A DNA stretch of 64,000 nucleotides, from NCBI GenBank assembly GCA_963573305.1, contig OY754339.1, positions 14,245,941 through 14,309,940 of the forward strand. The letters are read 5' to 3'. The stretch is from Pyrrhosoma nymphula (lineage: Eukaryota; Arthropoda; Insecta; Odonata; Coenagrionidae). Below are positions 1 to 13,200 of this stretch, piece after piece; the first letter of the stretch is position 1; the number at the start of each line of letters is the position of its first letter. A program made the position numbers and the translations under genes. The notes under the pieces are model-generated. The model had not been told where the DNA came from, ran no database searches, and saw only the letters and a program-made list of their open reading frames with translations.

Positions 1-2450
1 GCTGAAAGTATTCAGACTCACCTCACAAGACGGTAGTTATACACGTATGCCGCTTGAACCGCTACTAACCTACAGCTGTTAGAGGCCCTCTATAAGGGCA
101 TTCATTCACTCATTACAGTAATATACCGGTTAGAGTTAGGTTGCGATGAAAGTCAGAGAATATCCAACGAACTCTTACACGTGCCCTATCTACCTCTAGT
201 ATTTCTTTCTTCATCTCAGCATAAGTCCTACCTTTCTTCATCCCGTCCATAAAACCTATTCTTTTTCTTCCCCTTCCCCGCTTACCCAACATCCTACCCT
301 CTATCACGGCCTTCAGCAAACCATCGTCCCTCATTACCCCTTCCAGCCACCTACCCTGTCTTCCCCTAATCTCATCTCCAAGTTTCCTCTCCTCGCCCAC
401 CATGTCAAGCACTTCCTCATTTGTCTTCTTTTCCGTCCAACGCACCTTCTCCATCCTCCTCCACACCCACATCTCGAAAGCCTTCAGCCTATTTTCGTCT
501 TCCTTTCTCAAGGTCCACGTTTCTGCCCCATACAACTCCACACTCCATATCAAGCTGTCCACCAGGCTCTTTTTTACATCCTTACTTAAGGTCCCCGCCA
601 TTAGCTCCCTTCTATTATTGAACGCTTCCTTCGCTAGCGCTATTCTCCTCCAAATGTCTTTGCTACTATGTCCTGCTTCTTCTAGCGTACTACCCAAGTA
701 GGAAATTAAATTGTTCCACTTGCTCCAATTTGTGACTTCCTACTCTTATCACCAGCTTCGCTTTCTTTGTCCTACAGAATTTCATTACTTTTGTTTTCTT
801 ATTATTAATCTTCATTCCGTATTTCTAACACTACTTTTCCAGTGCATCTACTAAAGTTTGCAATCCTTTCGATGACCGACTAACCAACGCCAGGTCGTCT
901 GCAAATCTAACCAACTTTATCCACTGGCCTACTACTTTCATTCCCACATCTAGCTCATCCCATGCCTCTCTTACCATTTCCTCAGCATAGATGTTAAAAA
1001 GTAAAGGCGACAACGGGCACCCTTGCCGTACCCCACGACCTATAACTGCCCACCCTGATTCACCGTCAGCTACCCTTACCTGAGCCCTCTGCCCCATATA
1101 TAAGTTTCGGATGAGTCTCCTATCACGCCAATCTATTCCTATTTTCCCCAGTATCTGCATTAGTTTCTTCCAGTTTACTCTGTCAAACGCCTTTTTGAAA
1201 TCTACAAAACAAGCGAAAACATCCTGATTATGCTCTATGTTTCTATTTATAAGTGTCCTCATTACCGCAATCGCGTCTCTGGTTGCCCTCCCCTTCCTGA
1301 ACCCAAATTGGTCATAGCCTAAATAGCAGTTTGCTCTGCTCTCCAACCTTCTATTTAGTATTCTAAGCAAGACTTTTGCCGCGTGCGAAATTAAACTGAT
1401 TGTTCTATACTCCTCGCATTCTGACGCTTTCTTCTTCTTCGGGATAGGTATTAATACTGTTTTCACGAAATCCTCTGGCCATACTCCTTCCTCGTAGATC
1501 CAGCGAATAAGTTCGAAAAACGATTTTCTCCCCTTACTACCTAGACTCTTCAGTAGCTCCGAAGGTAGGTTATCGGTTCCCATGGCTTTTCTACCCTTCA
1601 TCTCTCTTAATGCCCTCTCTATTTCACTCTCAAGTAACTCTGGTCCGAGGTTATCCTTATCCTTCCTTCATCCTCTAGATCTAGGCTAAAGGATCTATTC
1701 TCGTTGTCATATAGCTCCTCTACGTATTCTCATCTTTCCTGGGTATCTTCCTGCTCGATTAATATCTTCCCTGTTTTGTCTTTAACCTTTGGTATTGTTT
1801 GAACTCTCTTACCACCAGATAACATTTTCACCTTGGCGTACAAAGCGCCCACTTCTCCCTCCTCCTGCATCTTTTCCATTTCCTCGCATAGTCCCTTCCA
1901 CCAGTTTTCTTTTGCCCGATTGGTAACTCGCCGGAGTTTATTATTCAATTCCTTGTACTTTCTCTTGCCTACGTCGGTGTTCACGTTTTTCCATATCCTT
2001 CTCTCCTCCATTTTCTTTATCATTTCTTCCGTAACCCACTGCTTCTTAACCCTCTTCCACCATTCCTATTGTTTTCTCTGCCGCTCCTGCGATGCCTGTT
2101 TTTATAACCTCGCATCTTCTCTCTATTGTTCCCATCCACTTTGCTTTACCTATGTTCTTTTCTACCAGCTCTTGGTATTCCCTCCTTTTCAACCCTTTCA
2201 ATGCTTCAAGGTTCCACCTCTTTATCTTTCTACCTTTACAAAGCCTTTTGAATCTAACTTCACACTTCATCATCACCAACTTATGATACGCGAGTTTTTT
2301 TACACTGTTCCTAAATTTCTGGCTTACCATTTTATAATGAATTTGGTATCTCCCAGTATCACCCGGCATTTTCCATGTGTACCTATGCCTAGGGTGATGT
2401 TTAAACCAAGTGTTTGTCACTACTTATTTATTTCTTCTACAAAATTCAAC
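1..2450 (-). mobile_element. Degenerate, 5'-truncated LINE (non-LTR retrotransposon)
   Basis: Reading the - strand from about 2450 down to 1 gives, in order, the end of an endonuclease domain, a linker, a reverse transcriptase and a C-terminal region, as in LINE ORF2. Bases 1-112 would be its 3' untranslated part and carry a short ATGAATGA-like repetition. The 5' part, including most of the endonuclease, is missing, which is the usual result of incomplete reverse transcription. Stops and frameshifts break the frame in several places. The clade was not fixed; the protein resembles the family often labelled craniofacial-development-protein-2-like in arthropod genomes. It lies upstream of SMC5 and of the divergent exon, in antisense to SMC5. 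Confidence 0.85.
113..2437 (-). pseudogene. LINE ORF2 remnant (endonuclease end, reverse transcriptase, C-terminal region)
   Basis: Frame pieces in reading order are 2046-2437 (endonuclease C-terminus, motif TNTWFKHHPRHRYTW), 1730-2023 (linker), 831-1601 (reverse transcriptase) and 113-697 (C-terminal part with LYGAETWTLRKEDE). The RT shows VDFKKAFDRVNW, GVRQGCPLSPLLFNIY and the catalytic FADDLAL, so the acidic residues survive. In the endonuclease the SDH motif expected before LVMMKCEVRF is lost: the sequence reads AYHK after a deletion. A stop replaces a residue near 2415, stops follow RT residue LEK near 830, and a frameshift lies near 700. It is non-functional. Confidence 0.85.
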
Positions 2451-3115
2451 TGCCTTTTCATATTAGGGCATATATGGGCACTAATAGAGGTCCTCTCTGT
2501 AAGAAAAGCGTCCGCCTTGTTTCTACATTGGGTGATTTCCAATTAACGACACAAGGCGACTTGAGTCGACTCCGAGCGATGTTTCTGCTTTCCAATTATT
2601 CCGTGTCGCTATGGGAGTCACTTACTGACCCATTGTTGGGAAAAGCACCCATTGTTGTAAGTCTCCCGTAAGAATCAACTCACAACATAAGCTGCTCACT
2701 TCCCACACACTTCATTAGTTGCTTATAGTTAGCTGGCTGGGTTATCTTTCGTATATGTAGCGCGTTCAACTGGATTAATCTCTTTCTGCTATTTACTGAA
2801 TATTTCATTTACCTAATACCAGTCAGTTCTAATTGTGTATTGAATGTAAGCGATATTTTGATGGTAGCCGCGTTTCTCTCTGAATTTTTTTTAACGGCCT
2901 TCATTATCAATGGATTTCTTATAATGTGGTAAGCCGCTCTGATAAAAAAAAAATTGGGACGTATACCTGATTACGATACCATTGCGGTGGCTACCGTTGA
3001 TCGCTTGAATTACACTTATGGGGTTATTTAAGGGGTTTTCTTTTATTAAATACATATTAAACGTAGTTATTATTTTCCTTTGACTGATAAAACTATTACT
3101 TGCTTTCAAACTAAC
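2451..3115. other. Intergenic sequence, nothing recognised
   Basis: AT-rich sequence between the LINE and the divergent exon. Short open frames occur on both strands but none shows a known domain. The right part (about 2890-3115) would be the start of the first intron of the divergent gene if its predicted splice donor is correct. Confidence 0.4.
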
Positions 3116-3277
3116 CGCAATTTCCTTCAGTTTGAAGTTGAAAAAGCGGAACCAGGGGAACTGCGTATCTTTTGAACGGTCCCCGCCATGTAGCGCGTAG
3201 CGCCGCGCGCGGCCAACTGCAGAAGAGTCATCTATTTCTAGCACCTGCATTTCTGGTCCTGTTTCTGGCTCTGACAT
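3116..3277 (-). CDS. First coding exon of an unidentified gene divergent from SMC5
   Basis: An ATG at 3277 opens a 54-codon frame on the - strand, beginning MSEPETGPEMQVLEIDD and ending FFNFKLKEIA, followed at 3115 by GTTAGT, an acceptable splice donor. The frame is GC-rich compared with its surroundings, starts 192 bp from the SMC5 ATG and points the opposite way. The N-terminus is acidic, then basic (GRARRYALHGGDR), then aromatic (QFPWFRFFNFKL). I do not recognise the protein. Beyond the donor the frame runs on into AT-rich sequence with no family character, which supports an exon end here. Further exons would lie left of the LINE, probably outside the window. It could be a chance frame in a CpG-rich promoter. 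Confidence 0.45.
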
Positions 3278-3469
3278 TTATTTAGTGTTTTGTTTCTTAA
3301 TGCGCTCGCCGAGCGTGAGTGCAAGTGTGCGTATTTGGCGCAAGTTTGTAAGTACATTGTCGTGGTTTGTTGGGGCTAATGATTATACGACGAAACTTGA
3401 GACGATCGTAGCTATGAATCTTATACGTTTAATGGGGTAGTGCTACGCAGAAGTCTAGCAGAGCAGAAA
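3278..3469. promoter_or_regulatory. Probable bidirectional promoter between SMC5 and a divergent gene
   Basis: A 192-bp interval between two outward-pointing start codons. The block from about 3180 to 3360 is unusually rich in CpG (gcgccgcgcgcgg, gctcgccgagcg, ttggcgcaag) within an AT-rich region, and I see no TATA box. This fits a CpG-rich head-to-head promoter. The stop TGA at 3398 in the SMC5 frame places any upstream coding extension after that point. Confidence 0.45.
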
Positions 3470-3510
3470 ATGGAAGGAAGAATTGTGAGACTTCACCTCA
3501 AGGATTTCGT
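3470..3510 (+). CDS. SMC5: SMC5 exon 1 (start codon)
   Basis: This 41-nt coding exon encodes MEGRIVRLHLKDFV and ends in phase 2 at the strong donor GTAAGT (3511). Its last codon is completed by the A at 7909, giving DFVTFHEV across the junction, which fits the conserved SMC5 N-terminus (basic strand followed by the F-TF-EV segment). The context GAAAATGG is a good initiation site. The frame is open back only to a TGA at 3398 with no earlier in-frame ATG. It is too short for ordinary ORF searches. Confidence 0.85.
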
Positions 3511-6500
3511 GTAAGTAAGAAACAGCAGCATCCTCGAATAGATAACAGAGTACCATTTACGCTTATCAGATTACCAGCGACGGCGCTATGTCATCCTCCA
3601 TGTCAGGTTTGTATGGGATGCATGTGATTTAACATGTGATTATGGCCTTAATGATCCTATGCGTGGTGTCTTACGCACCTTTGAAAATGTGAAAATTTAT
3701 TTCAAACGCGGCTGTCATTTTTTGTCTGCCTTAGGTTTTGAAAATGGAGCAACAAATCTTGCGTGTAATTGATTCTCGTGATAGTTTCTTGTGACTTCTA
3801 AGATCGAGAATCAAGAACTAGAGTGAAATTCGCATTATACCCTGAGTTAACTGGCAGTGGAATTTGTTGGCTACTGTAAACAGTAGGTGAAATTCCCAGC
3901 AGGGGGTTTAGCGAGATAACGTTAATTTTGATATTCTTTGGACGGCGGGTCCCCACGATTCAGTTTTGAAGTACGGTAGTGGCAGTACATTGTAGATAAT
4001 TACAACGTAATAAATAGTGGATAATTTGTTTCATGTCATCAGAACTTAAAATCAGTGATTGTATTTTGGGTGGCCTCTGAAATAACGTAATTTTTGTGAC
4101 GTTTCTTGTGAAACGTGAAACTGGGTTGAAGTTAATGAAACAATATTTTCTATGCAGATGATTTCTGTTCTCGACCTCTGCATTTATTAAACCTCTATTC
4201 ACTGGAGAGTTAAGAGTACAAATCAGTTATACATGTATTATTTAGGCATATTAGTGGCAGCATATTTTTTAATAGCTCCGATAATGTTGCATTTCCGTGG
4301 AATATGCCTTCAAAGTATGAAGAACTCCCTTTTCTGCATAAACAAAAGAGGGTATATTAAAAAAAATCATCTTTAAAAATTATAAAAATTGGCTAAAACA
4401 TAGTAGTAATGGTGAGCAATAAGCCCATACAAAAAAGTGGGCAGTATATTTGTTGATAATTAATATAATTTGTGATATAATTGATAATTTGTTGTTGAAG
4501 TTGGCACATTCTGCATGGTTCCCATGATATTTCCAATTTTAAAAAGCAATGAGGAGTCTGAAACTCTTGAATTAGTCCTAACAGAGTTAAGATATGCATG
4601 ACTTTATATTAGTAATTAATTATTAGCAATTATGGTTTAATTGCCATTCATTATATCTTACATTGAAGCTCTGAGGCAATTCATTTTAAAATGAATTGTC
4701 TCAATTAAATAATTAACTTAATGACTTAGTTTGATTGCTTGTTATACATACCATAATGAAATTAGAAAAGAATTATTAAATTTAAAAATTAATTTTGTGC
4801 ATATATTTCTTCAGTTGCCTTCACTTCGTTCTTGTCAAATTTGTGCAAACATCCTGACCGGCCACAGGGAGAAGGTGGTGTTATCTTTAAAAGAATATAT
4901 CTGAGTATATATATGTATATATATTTAAGGCTGGTCCGGGTAAAATTATAAATGGTGAAAATATAATTGGAGTTTCTGTTGGATAAGGTGTTTATCAATT
5001 GATTGCTCAAGTATGTAAATACATGGCATAAAAGACTCAAGCATATTGGAGCCCAGTATTTAAATAAGTTAACAAAGATGGTTGATGGTTTGGAAAATTT
5101 GAAGGTTGAAGGAAATGATTTCTGTGACACATGCTTAGAAGGAAAACAGACAAGATTGCCATTTAACAATACTCTAGAAAAAACAACAAGGCTGCATGAA
5201 TGGATTCATTATGATGTGTGTGGGCCAATCAAGCCTGTTGCGCATGATGGGTCAAAATATATGATCATCTTAACTCTAATAGATGATTTCACTCATTTTA
5301 CTGTAGTACTTGAGCTGAAAAAGAAGAGTGATGTACTTCAACATATCAAAGCTTATGAGGCCCGTGTCACAAGTAAATTTTTCCTAAAAAATAAGCACTT
5401 TTAGATGTGATAATGATGGGGAATATGTCAATGAAAAGGCTAAAGAATGCTTTACAAAAAGAGGTAATAAATTTGAGTTGACTATTCCGGGAACACCACA
5501 GCTGAATGGTGTTTCTGAAAGAATGAACAGAACATTACTAGATGAAGCTAGATGTATGCTATTCTGGAGTAGCCTGCGAAGATATTTTTGGATTGAGGCT
5601 GTACTACCTGCTGTCTATTTGTTAAACAGATCACCGACGCAGACACTGATTGGTGACAAGGTTCCTGCAGGGGGTTGAATTTCAATTAATAAAGGCTAGT
5701 GACATTCATTGTATCATATTACACTCCTGTGGACCTCCTGCACTATTAAGCGAAAATTGATTGGCCAGAAAAATGGATTTCATTAGATGGATCAATTAAT
5801 GAGGCTTCACCGAGATTTGAACTCACAATCTTCAGGTCGGGAGCCGGATGCTATACCCACTACACAACTGGAACTGTGATGCAGGCAAGCGGTTTCTATG
5901 TTCATTGGGTGTGCTGCATTCACAGATTCCCAGACGACAAACGACAGCTACATGGTGAGAGGTGGGCAAAGACATAATTTGAAAAAAAAAACAAGAACTT
6001 GCAGTTGGGTCTTTTACGCGTAGTCAAATTGTGTTGCACATGATTTAATATCACTGGTGTGAAGTTTGAAAATTCCCGGTTGTATGAGATATGTTGCTGT
6101 CAAATTTTCGGAAGGTGGTCTACTCCAAGTAGTTCCCGTGTTCGCTGCATCCACAGACTCCAACGAGCTTTGCATTAAATTTTTCTGCCACTGCACAAGA
6201 CAAAGTCAAAAAGTGGACCATTATTGCTTCCCTCCCCCCCTCAGACTCTGCCCTCAACCTCCACACGCTTGAATTAGCGTGCATTTGGTGCCTAAAAGCT
6301 TGCAGTGTCCCTGGACTGAATGTATCCTGCTAACCCCCCCCTCCCCCACCACCCCTTCTCCCCCTCCCTTTCGCTCGTCCAACAGAATCCCTGGTTCCTG
6401 GGGCACTCACTAAGCCAGTCGACATCTCCTCGTTGGCCACAAATATATAAATTAAAACTTACAGGAGGTAGGAGAAAGAGAAAAAGATAAAGAATTCGTT

Positions 6501-7254
6501 CTTACGGGAACGTTTCGGACCGGTTGGTCCTTCGTCAGCTTTAGAAGTCTTCTCAGTTTTAGTGACTTCTAAAGCTGACGAAGGACCAACCTATCTGAAA
6601 CGTTCCCGGAAGAACGAATTCTGTATCTTTTTCTCTTTCTCCTGCCTCCTGTAAGTTTTAATTTATATATATATATATAAATATTTTGTTCAAACAGGTG
6701 GTGAAAGAAAGAGGATAGGAAACATATAAAATTGGATGTGTGTGTATATATGTGTGTGTATATACGCACTCAGCGAATAAAAACACAAATATAAATATAC
6801 TTTTAAAACACAGGCACACGAAAATTAAAAGGACACTCACAGAATAATTTGCGGGACGTTTCGACGGGCAAGCCGCCATCGTCAACGACAAGAGACTTAA
6901 CTAGTCAGTCTAGTTAGTCTCTTGTCGTTAGTCTAAGACTAGTTAGTCTCTTGTTGTTGACGATGGCGGCTTGCCCGTCGAAACGTCCCGCAAATTATTC
7001 TGTGAGTGTCCTTTTAATTTTCGTGTGCCTGTGTTTTAAAAGTATATTTATATTTGTGTATATATATATATATATTATATAAATATAAAATGAAAGGAAA
7101 TAAATATAAAAGTATATGCTAGCAACAAGGCATTGAGGTTGGGGAAGGATAGGAAAGTAAATCAGTGGACACTCACTGGCAGATGATCCATGACAACACC
7201 GGTGTCCACTGATTTACTTTCCTATCCTTTCCCAACCTCAACACCTTGTTGCTA

Positions 7255-7299
<45 letters not shown>

Positions 7300-10200
7300 C
7301 ATATACATATATATAAATTCAAACTTACAGGAGGTAGGAGAAAGAGAAAAAGATAAAGAATTCGTTCTTACGGGAACGTTTCGAACCAGTGGTCCTTCGT
7401 CAGCTTTAGAAGTGAGCAGTTAGTACTAGAGCTGACGAAGGACCACTGGTTCGAAACGTTCCCGTAAGAACGAATTCTTTATCTTTTTCTCTTTCTCCTA
7501 CCTCCTGTAAGTTAGAATTTATATATTTGTGGCCAATTGGCGAAAATTTCCAAAGATTATATATACATATACATACATACACACGGGTTGCAAGTACATT
7601 CAATCACTTCAAGAGACTGGACTGACAGAATATGCTGAGCAGACAGAACACAGAATAAGAAACAAAGTAGTAACCATAACAAAGAGCACAATGTATTGAG
7701 GCATTGAGTTATGTAAGACAAATACAATAGCTTAACAATTCTCTACTTTTGTAATTCCACATTACAAATGCATGTAAATCATATACGTTAAATGTTTCAA
7801 CACTCAATAATTCTGTTGTATTTTAAATCACCAGTGGTATCATTTTTGTAATTAAAAATATTTTAGAGTAAAAAATGTTTAAAACTTTAGCTTTCTCTAA
7901 AATTCCAGAACTTTCCACGAGGTCACACTTCTCCCAAACAACCACTTGAACTTGATCACGGGGCCAAATGGATCAGGAAAGTCATCGCTCATGTGTGCGC
8001 TCTGCCTAGGGCTGGCAGGAAAGCCAAAAGTTGTCGGAAGAGCATCAAGTGTAATTATTTCCGCTTCATTAATTCTTTACAGTTATTTTGGTAAATTAAA
8101 AAAATCTCATATTCCACGAAAAACTTTTTTATTGAATTTGCTGACCAAGGTTTTGACGTACATAGTCATGGTCAAGGCGAGTTAAGTCTAAACCTTGGTC
8201 AGAAAATTCAATTAAAAATTTTTTCGTGGACTACCTATACAAAGTCTTTCTTTTACTTATAGGGTGACCAACTATTTTTGAAGAAAATAAGAGAGTTTTC
8301 TATATTTTAGACCAAAAATAAGGGAGATTTAAAACACGGCAAAATTTCACAAAAAGAAAAAGCAATGCCGTAATTGTATAAAAAATTAAAAATAACTTTA
8401 TTTTATACTTTAAGAAGATCTAAATATATTTTGCTTCAGAAAATAGTTTTCCATCACTTTTTGCAAATTCTAAAAATTCAGTGCAAGAATGCGTGAAGTT
8501 CATGGCAACTTGTAGCTCCGATTTGATCAGCTTTGTACTGTTCCTATTCCTAACATCTGTCCACTTGTTATTCATAAGAGAAAATACTCTCTCTGTATGA
8601 GAAATTCTACCTGGTGTGCTCATAACATAGCCTACCAACTTTCCCAAGTTATATTGCTCCCATTTCGCAAGATATGTACACATATACTTCATTTTCTTTT
8701 TTGGTGGTGTTTTAGCTTCGCCATCACTGCCCATTATTGTATTATAAACTCTTGCCCCTATCAGGCTCACAGGTGATGTAGAGTAAAACCACTGAAACTA
8801 AATCACGCCAAAGCACCATCAGCTGAGCAACACAAAGAAAGAAAGGAAGTACGCGTTCATTGGTTTAACAGATAAGGAGATTTAAACTATTGGTTGGTCA
8901 TTTACAAACGAGATAATCAATAGAAAAAACTCTTTAAAGAATCAATGGCGTCTGCTCTTGAACGTTTTAACGAATTTCGACCGTGTGCGCAAAAATTAAA
9001 AGATTGAAACTGAATGATTTTACTTGACGAAAAAATACGGGAGAAATTCACCCAAAGAGACAGAAAATACGGGAGCCGGGAGATCGTGAAAAAATAGGGT
9101 CAAATACGGAAGATCCCGGGAAATACGGGAGAGTTGGTCACCCTATTTACTTAGTAATGGAGTACTTAGTAATGGATTAGAAGTTATGCCTTGGAACATT
9201 AAGTCATTTATTTTAGTTGTTAATTTTTTTCCTTTTTCTTAAGGTTTCTGAATATATCCGCTACAATGCAGAAAAAGCATCAATTGAAATTGAGCTTTAT
9301 AATCCCAGAGGTCGGAATCACATAGTCTCTCGGACAATATTTCGGGATAATAAGTCAAATTGGAATGTTGGAGGATTTGCTTGTTCACAAAAAGAAGTGA
9401 GTGTCAATTATTCAGAATGTTATAATTTACTATGTGCATGTCGTTGAATATTATTGTCTCTTATATTGTATTGCTATTTTTTGCTGTGGTTCTGTTGTTC
9501 ATGGGTGTATGCTATTTTTCATGTATTTGTAATTGTGAGTAATGTTCTAGCTTTGCCATTCTGGGAGAAAGGAAATATGTACTTTTCATGTTTATGTTAG
9601 CAGGTGAGATGAAGAGATAATGTAGAACAATAGGCATAGGGTAATTTTTTTCCCAGGATTGTAAGTATGTACATGGGTAGCTGATAAAGTTGGTTAGATT
9701 TGCAGGTGATGAAGCATAAGTTAGGCAGTTGTCCAACCACACTGTACTAAATATTTTGCAATATCAGTGTAAGGAGTATGTTGTGAAGATTAGCCATAAG
9801 AAAATCTAAACAGTCATATTTCCAATAAAGGCTAGGCTAAACATGAACAAGGTTGTCCAAAAGTTCAAGCACTTAGTGTATATAGGCATCATTTTGGAGG
9901 GTGCTTGATTTAGCATAGCCTCAACTGCTTGAGGATGTACTTATGTTATTGTAAAGAGTGGACATGCTAAAAGAAGTGACTTTGTATCATTCTATGCATA
10001 TTTGAAAGTCATCCAACTGGTTTTTAGGCATTATGTAGCATCATTTTCAAGGGTACAAAGATGGGCAAGCAGCTGTGCATACTGCACCAAGGAGGGGAAG
10101 TGTTTCATTGGTTGGGAGAAGAGGGGAGAGGTTGAGTAACTAGTGGCAGTGAGGCAAAGAATGGTCAGTCAAGCTGAAGGGATGGTTTTGGAGGTGTCAT

Positions 10201-13200
10201 GATGCATAATGGGATATGTGAAAGGTGTATTGAAAGTTGGTGAGATAATTTAAATTGAGAATACCGGGTGAGTACAGTTGTTGCACGATTTCTTCAATCT
10301 CCTAAGAAATCCTGATTGAAAAGTCTTTGTCTTGAGCTTGTTAAATCTGAAGAGGTGTGCTAACTTTGTTGCCAGTTTTAATTAAGTGTTCATGAGTCAA
10401 GATTTCATATTCCTTCCATTCATTTTAAATATCAAATGTGGTACAGTTTTTATGCTTTTGTAGTTGTTCAGACAGTGCAATCGTTCCAAAGCAATTAAAA
10501 TAGAATTCCTTATATCCCTTTGCACTTATTATTTTTCTGCATTCAATATCTAATTCAATGGTTCAATTAAAAAATTATAATAATATATTTTATTTGTCTG
10601 GCGATTTGTTGTTACAAATATAGGACACGTCAAGATAATACACTACATAATACACTAATAATACACTAATAATACACAATACAATACAATTGTAAAAAGT
10701 TAAAAATGAAGAAATTCATCAATTGAGTAAAATAAAATACTCAATAGGAATTCTTGGAGCTCTTACTCTTGGAGATACTCTTTTTGCAGCTGTGCGCCCG
10801 CTCGCAGCTTGTGCTTTGCGCAGTCCAGGGGGCCAATTGCATAACAAGGCAAATTCCTCATAGAATAATTCCCACGTAAAATGGCCGCTACGAATGGAAT
10901 CGGAATTGATGCCAAAATGCAATTGTATATCTCCTTCAGCGGAAACAGAATTCCGCACGGAAATCTTGATTCCGTTCGAAGAGCCGTATGAATTGAATTC
11001 TTGGTGTTACCAAATTTCCGAGAAATCTAAACGTCTGCGCAAGCGCAGTGGAATTTCCCGCTATTATACGAAAACCATTCGGCTGGCAACCTAAATGGAT
11101 AATTGGGCATTGTTATATGATTAATAATCCTCACCCAATAACCTCAACCCCCCTCGTTTTAGAAATGTTTTTGAAGAAGCGGAAATACATTTTGCGGTCA
11201 CTGCGTGTTGAAATCACAGCCCTTGGGTTTGAAGTTGACAGGCCCTTTGTGCAGGTTCAACCCAAGTTAATTATAATTCGTGTATTGTCCAACAAATACA
11301 ATTTTGTTCAAATTGAATTATTTTGGGTGGTAGATCCGTACCTATAGGTATACTTTGTGATGTATCACAAAGCAATTAATTCACAGTTTCCGAAATGCTC
11401 ATGCAAAGTGCAGTGAAGCCTTAGTGGAGAAGAGGAAAGGTACCAAAGCCTCAAGGGAAAAAGAATAATAAAGAGGTACTGAAAAAAGTTCAAGAGCTGC
11501 AAACCCAAAATAAAACAAATTTTTTGAAAAGCCGAGAAATTTGTTGTAGAAGTTGAATCGGAAATGCACTTGTTGAGAAAAATCACACCAGTTTCTTTTA
11601 TTTACAAGTTCTTTATCAAACTATGCTGAAACTAATTCATTGCGATCAAATTGCACCGGACTCAAATTTTGTTGTCAGTTAACCGTTTTTGTTTATTTGT
11701 TGGTTGAAATGAAACCTGTATTACTCCACATTCCTTGTATACTCTATTATTTAACTCAAAGTAGGTGCCGACATTTCTCGTATTTTTCAAATCAGCAAAA
11801 TATGCCAATTTTATTAGAAATTCATTAAAAATATGTTAGAAATGAAGTGCGACATGACCCTGGAAAATTCAAAAATATGCCTGGAAAACTCAGGGAAAAA
11901 AGAAATTGATGTTCACCGGACACCCTGCATCAGCTGATGAAAACATCAATGGTTCTACACCATATTTGGAGGTGATGGGATAAGACTGGCTTCTTTGGCA
12001 GTGATGTCGTTTCACCCTATTGTGGGCTGATGAAAACATCAATGGTTCTACGCCATATTGGGAGGTGATGGGATAAGACTGGCTTCTTTGGCAGTGATGT
12101 CGTTTCACCCTATTGTGGGCGAAGAGCATTACCTTGCCAGGGTACAGAATCGCAAAGGCGGTGATGGGTGATGTGGTATTGTCGGCAGTCGCTCATCACC
12201 AGTGATACGAGTTACAGAATACGACCCCTGGTCTTCAATGTCTTGTGCTTTGGCCTGGTCAGAGATTCTTTTCTCTGCCTGCGCACACCTTTTCTGGAAC
12301 TCTGCCTGTTGGTTATTCTGCCAAGTGGTGAGGGAGACTGCACTTCTGCCCTACTGAGGTGTTATAATCCAGTTGCCAGAACAATATAGTTGTCTTCCTA
12401 AATAGAGCTCTGCAGGGGAGTAGCCAATGACGCGGTTAATCCATTGTCATAAGGAAAAGAGTGACTGTGGTATTTGACTGTCTCACATTTTGTGTTCTTT
12501 ATTCAATAAATGATTTCACAGCATCCGTTTCAACTCCTGCTTCCGTCGCTCCGTAGGGTTGGCCCTTGGGTTGTAGACAGGGGTTGTCCAGTGCTCTATC
12601 TGCTCACCTGCTGCCACCTTTTTGATGTGAACTGGCTTCCATTGTCTGACAGAGTACATTGGGGATATCAATAGTGGCTGAATTGAACGTTACTTCAATT
12701 TGAATATACTACGCACTCATATAACTCAACAATATGAGTTCCATTTGGCATACCGGTGAATTATAGAGATTGAGCCTACATAAAATAGAAAAATAATAGT
12801 TTTTATCATGGCGCTTCAGGAGGCTGAGCATCATATAACAGCCCTCACGTGACATTTTTTCTTAGAATTCAACGATTATCTCAAAAATGTTAGATAGCAA
12901 AATCAGAAATAATGAGTGCCTACCTGACCATACGAGAGAGTTCCACCCATCACAGTTTTCTAAGTAATTTTCTTCAGCTGATTGCAACCCTATCTTAAAA
13001 CACTTTTCACTTTATTATTTTTCATACTTTTTAGCGTTGTAACTTTCATAGCATTTAAATACGCAAATTAAACGTATTGAAAAGATAAAAAGTCACCTGT
13101 CTCTTCTATCTTTGTTGCATATACTTTCCATGCCTTTTCTTGCACGTGTCTTCTTGTGTTGTCTTCATGGGTATGGTCGTACAAACTAGGATAACGTTCA

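Noticed and set aside
1833..2546. A 237-codon + strand frame (Ser/Phe/Leu-rich) as a membrane protein.
   Set aside because: It is the complement of the LINE ORF2 coding region; purine-rich coding gives pyrimidine-rich shadow frames.
5805..5884. A functional tRNA gene on the - strand.
   Set aside because: A- and B-box-like strings are present but the anticodon stem and acceptor stem do not pair properly.
10894..11094. The 66-codon frame conserved at 47019-47219 as a small gene.
   Set aside because: Both lie in repeat family X; changes between them include cysteine gains and charge swaps without coding constraint, so conservation is that of the repeat.
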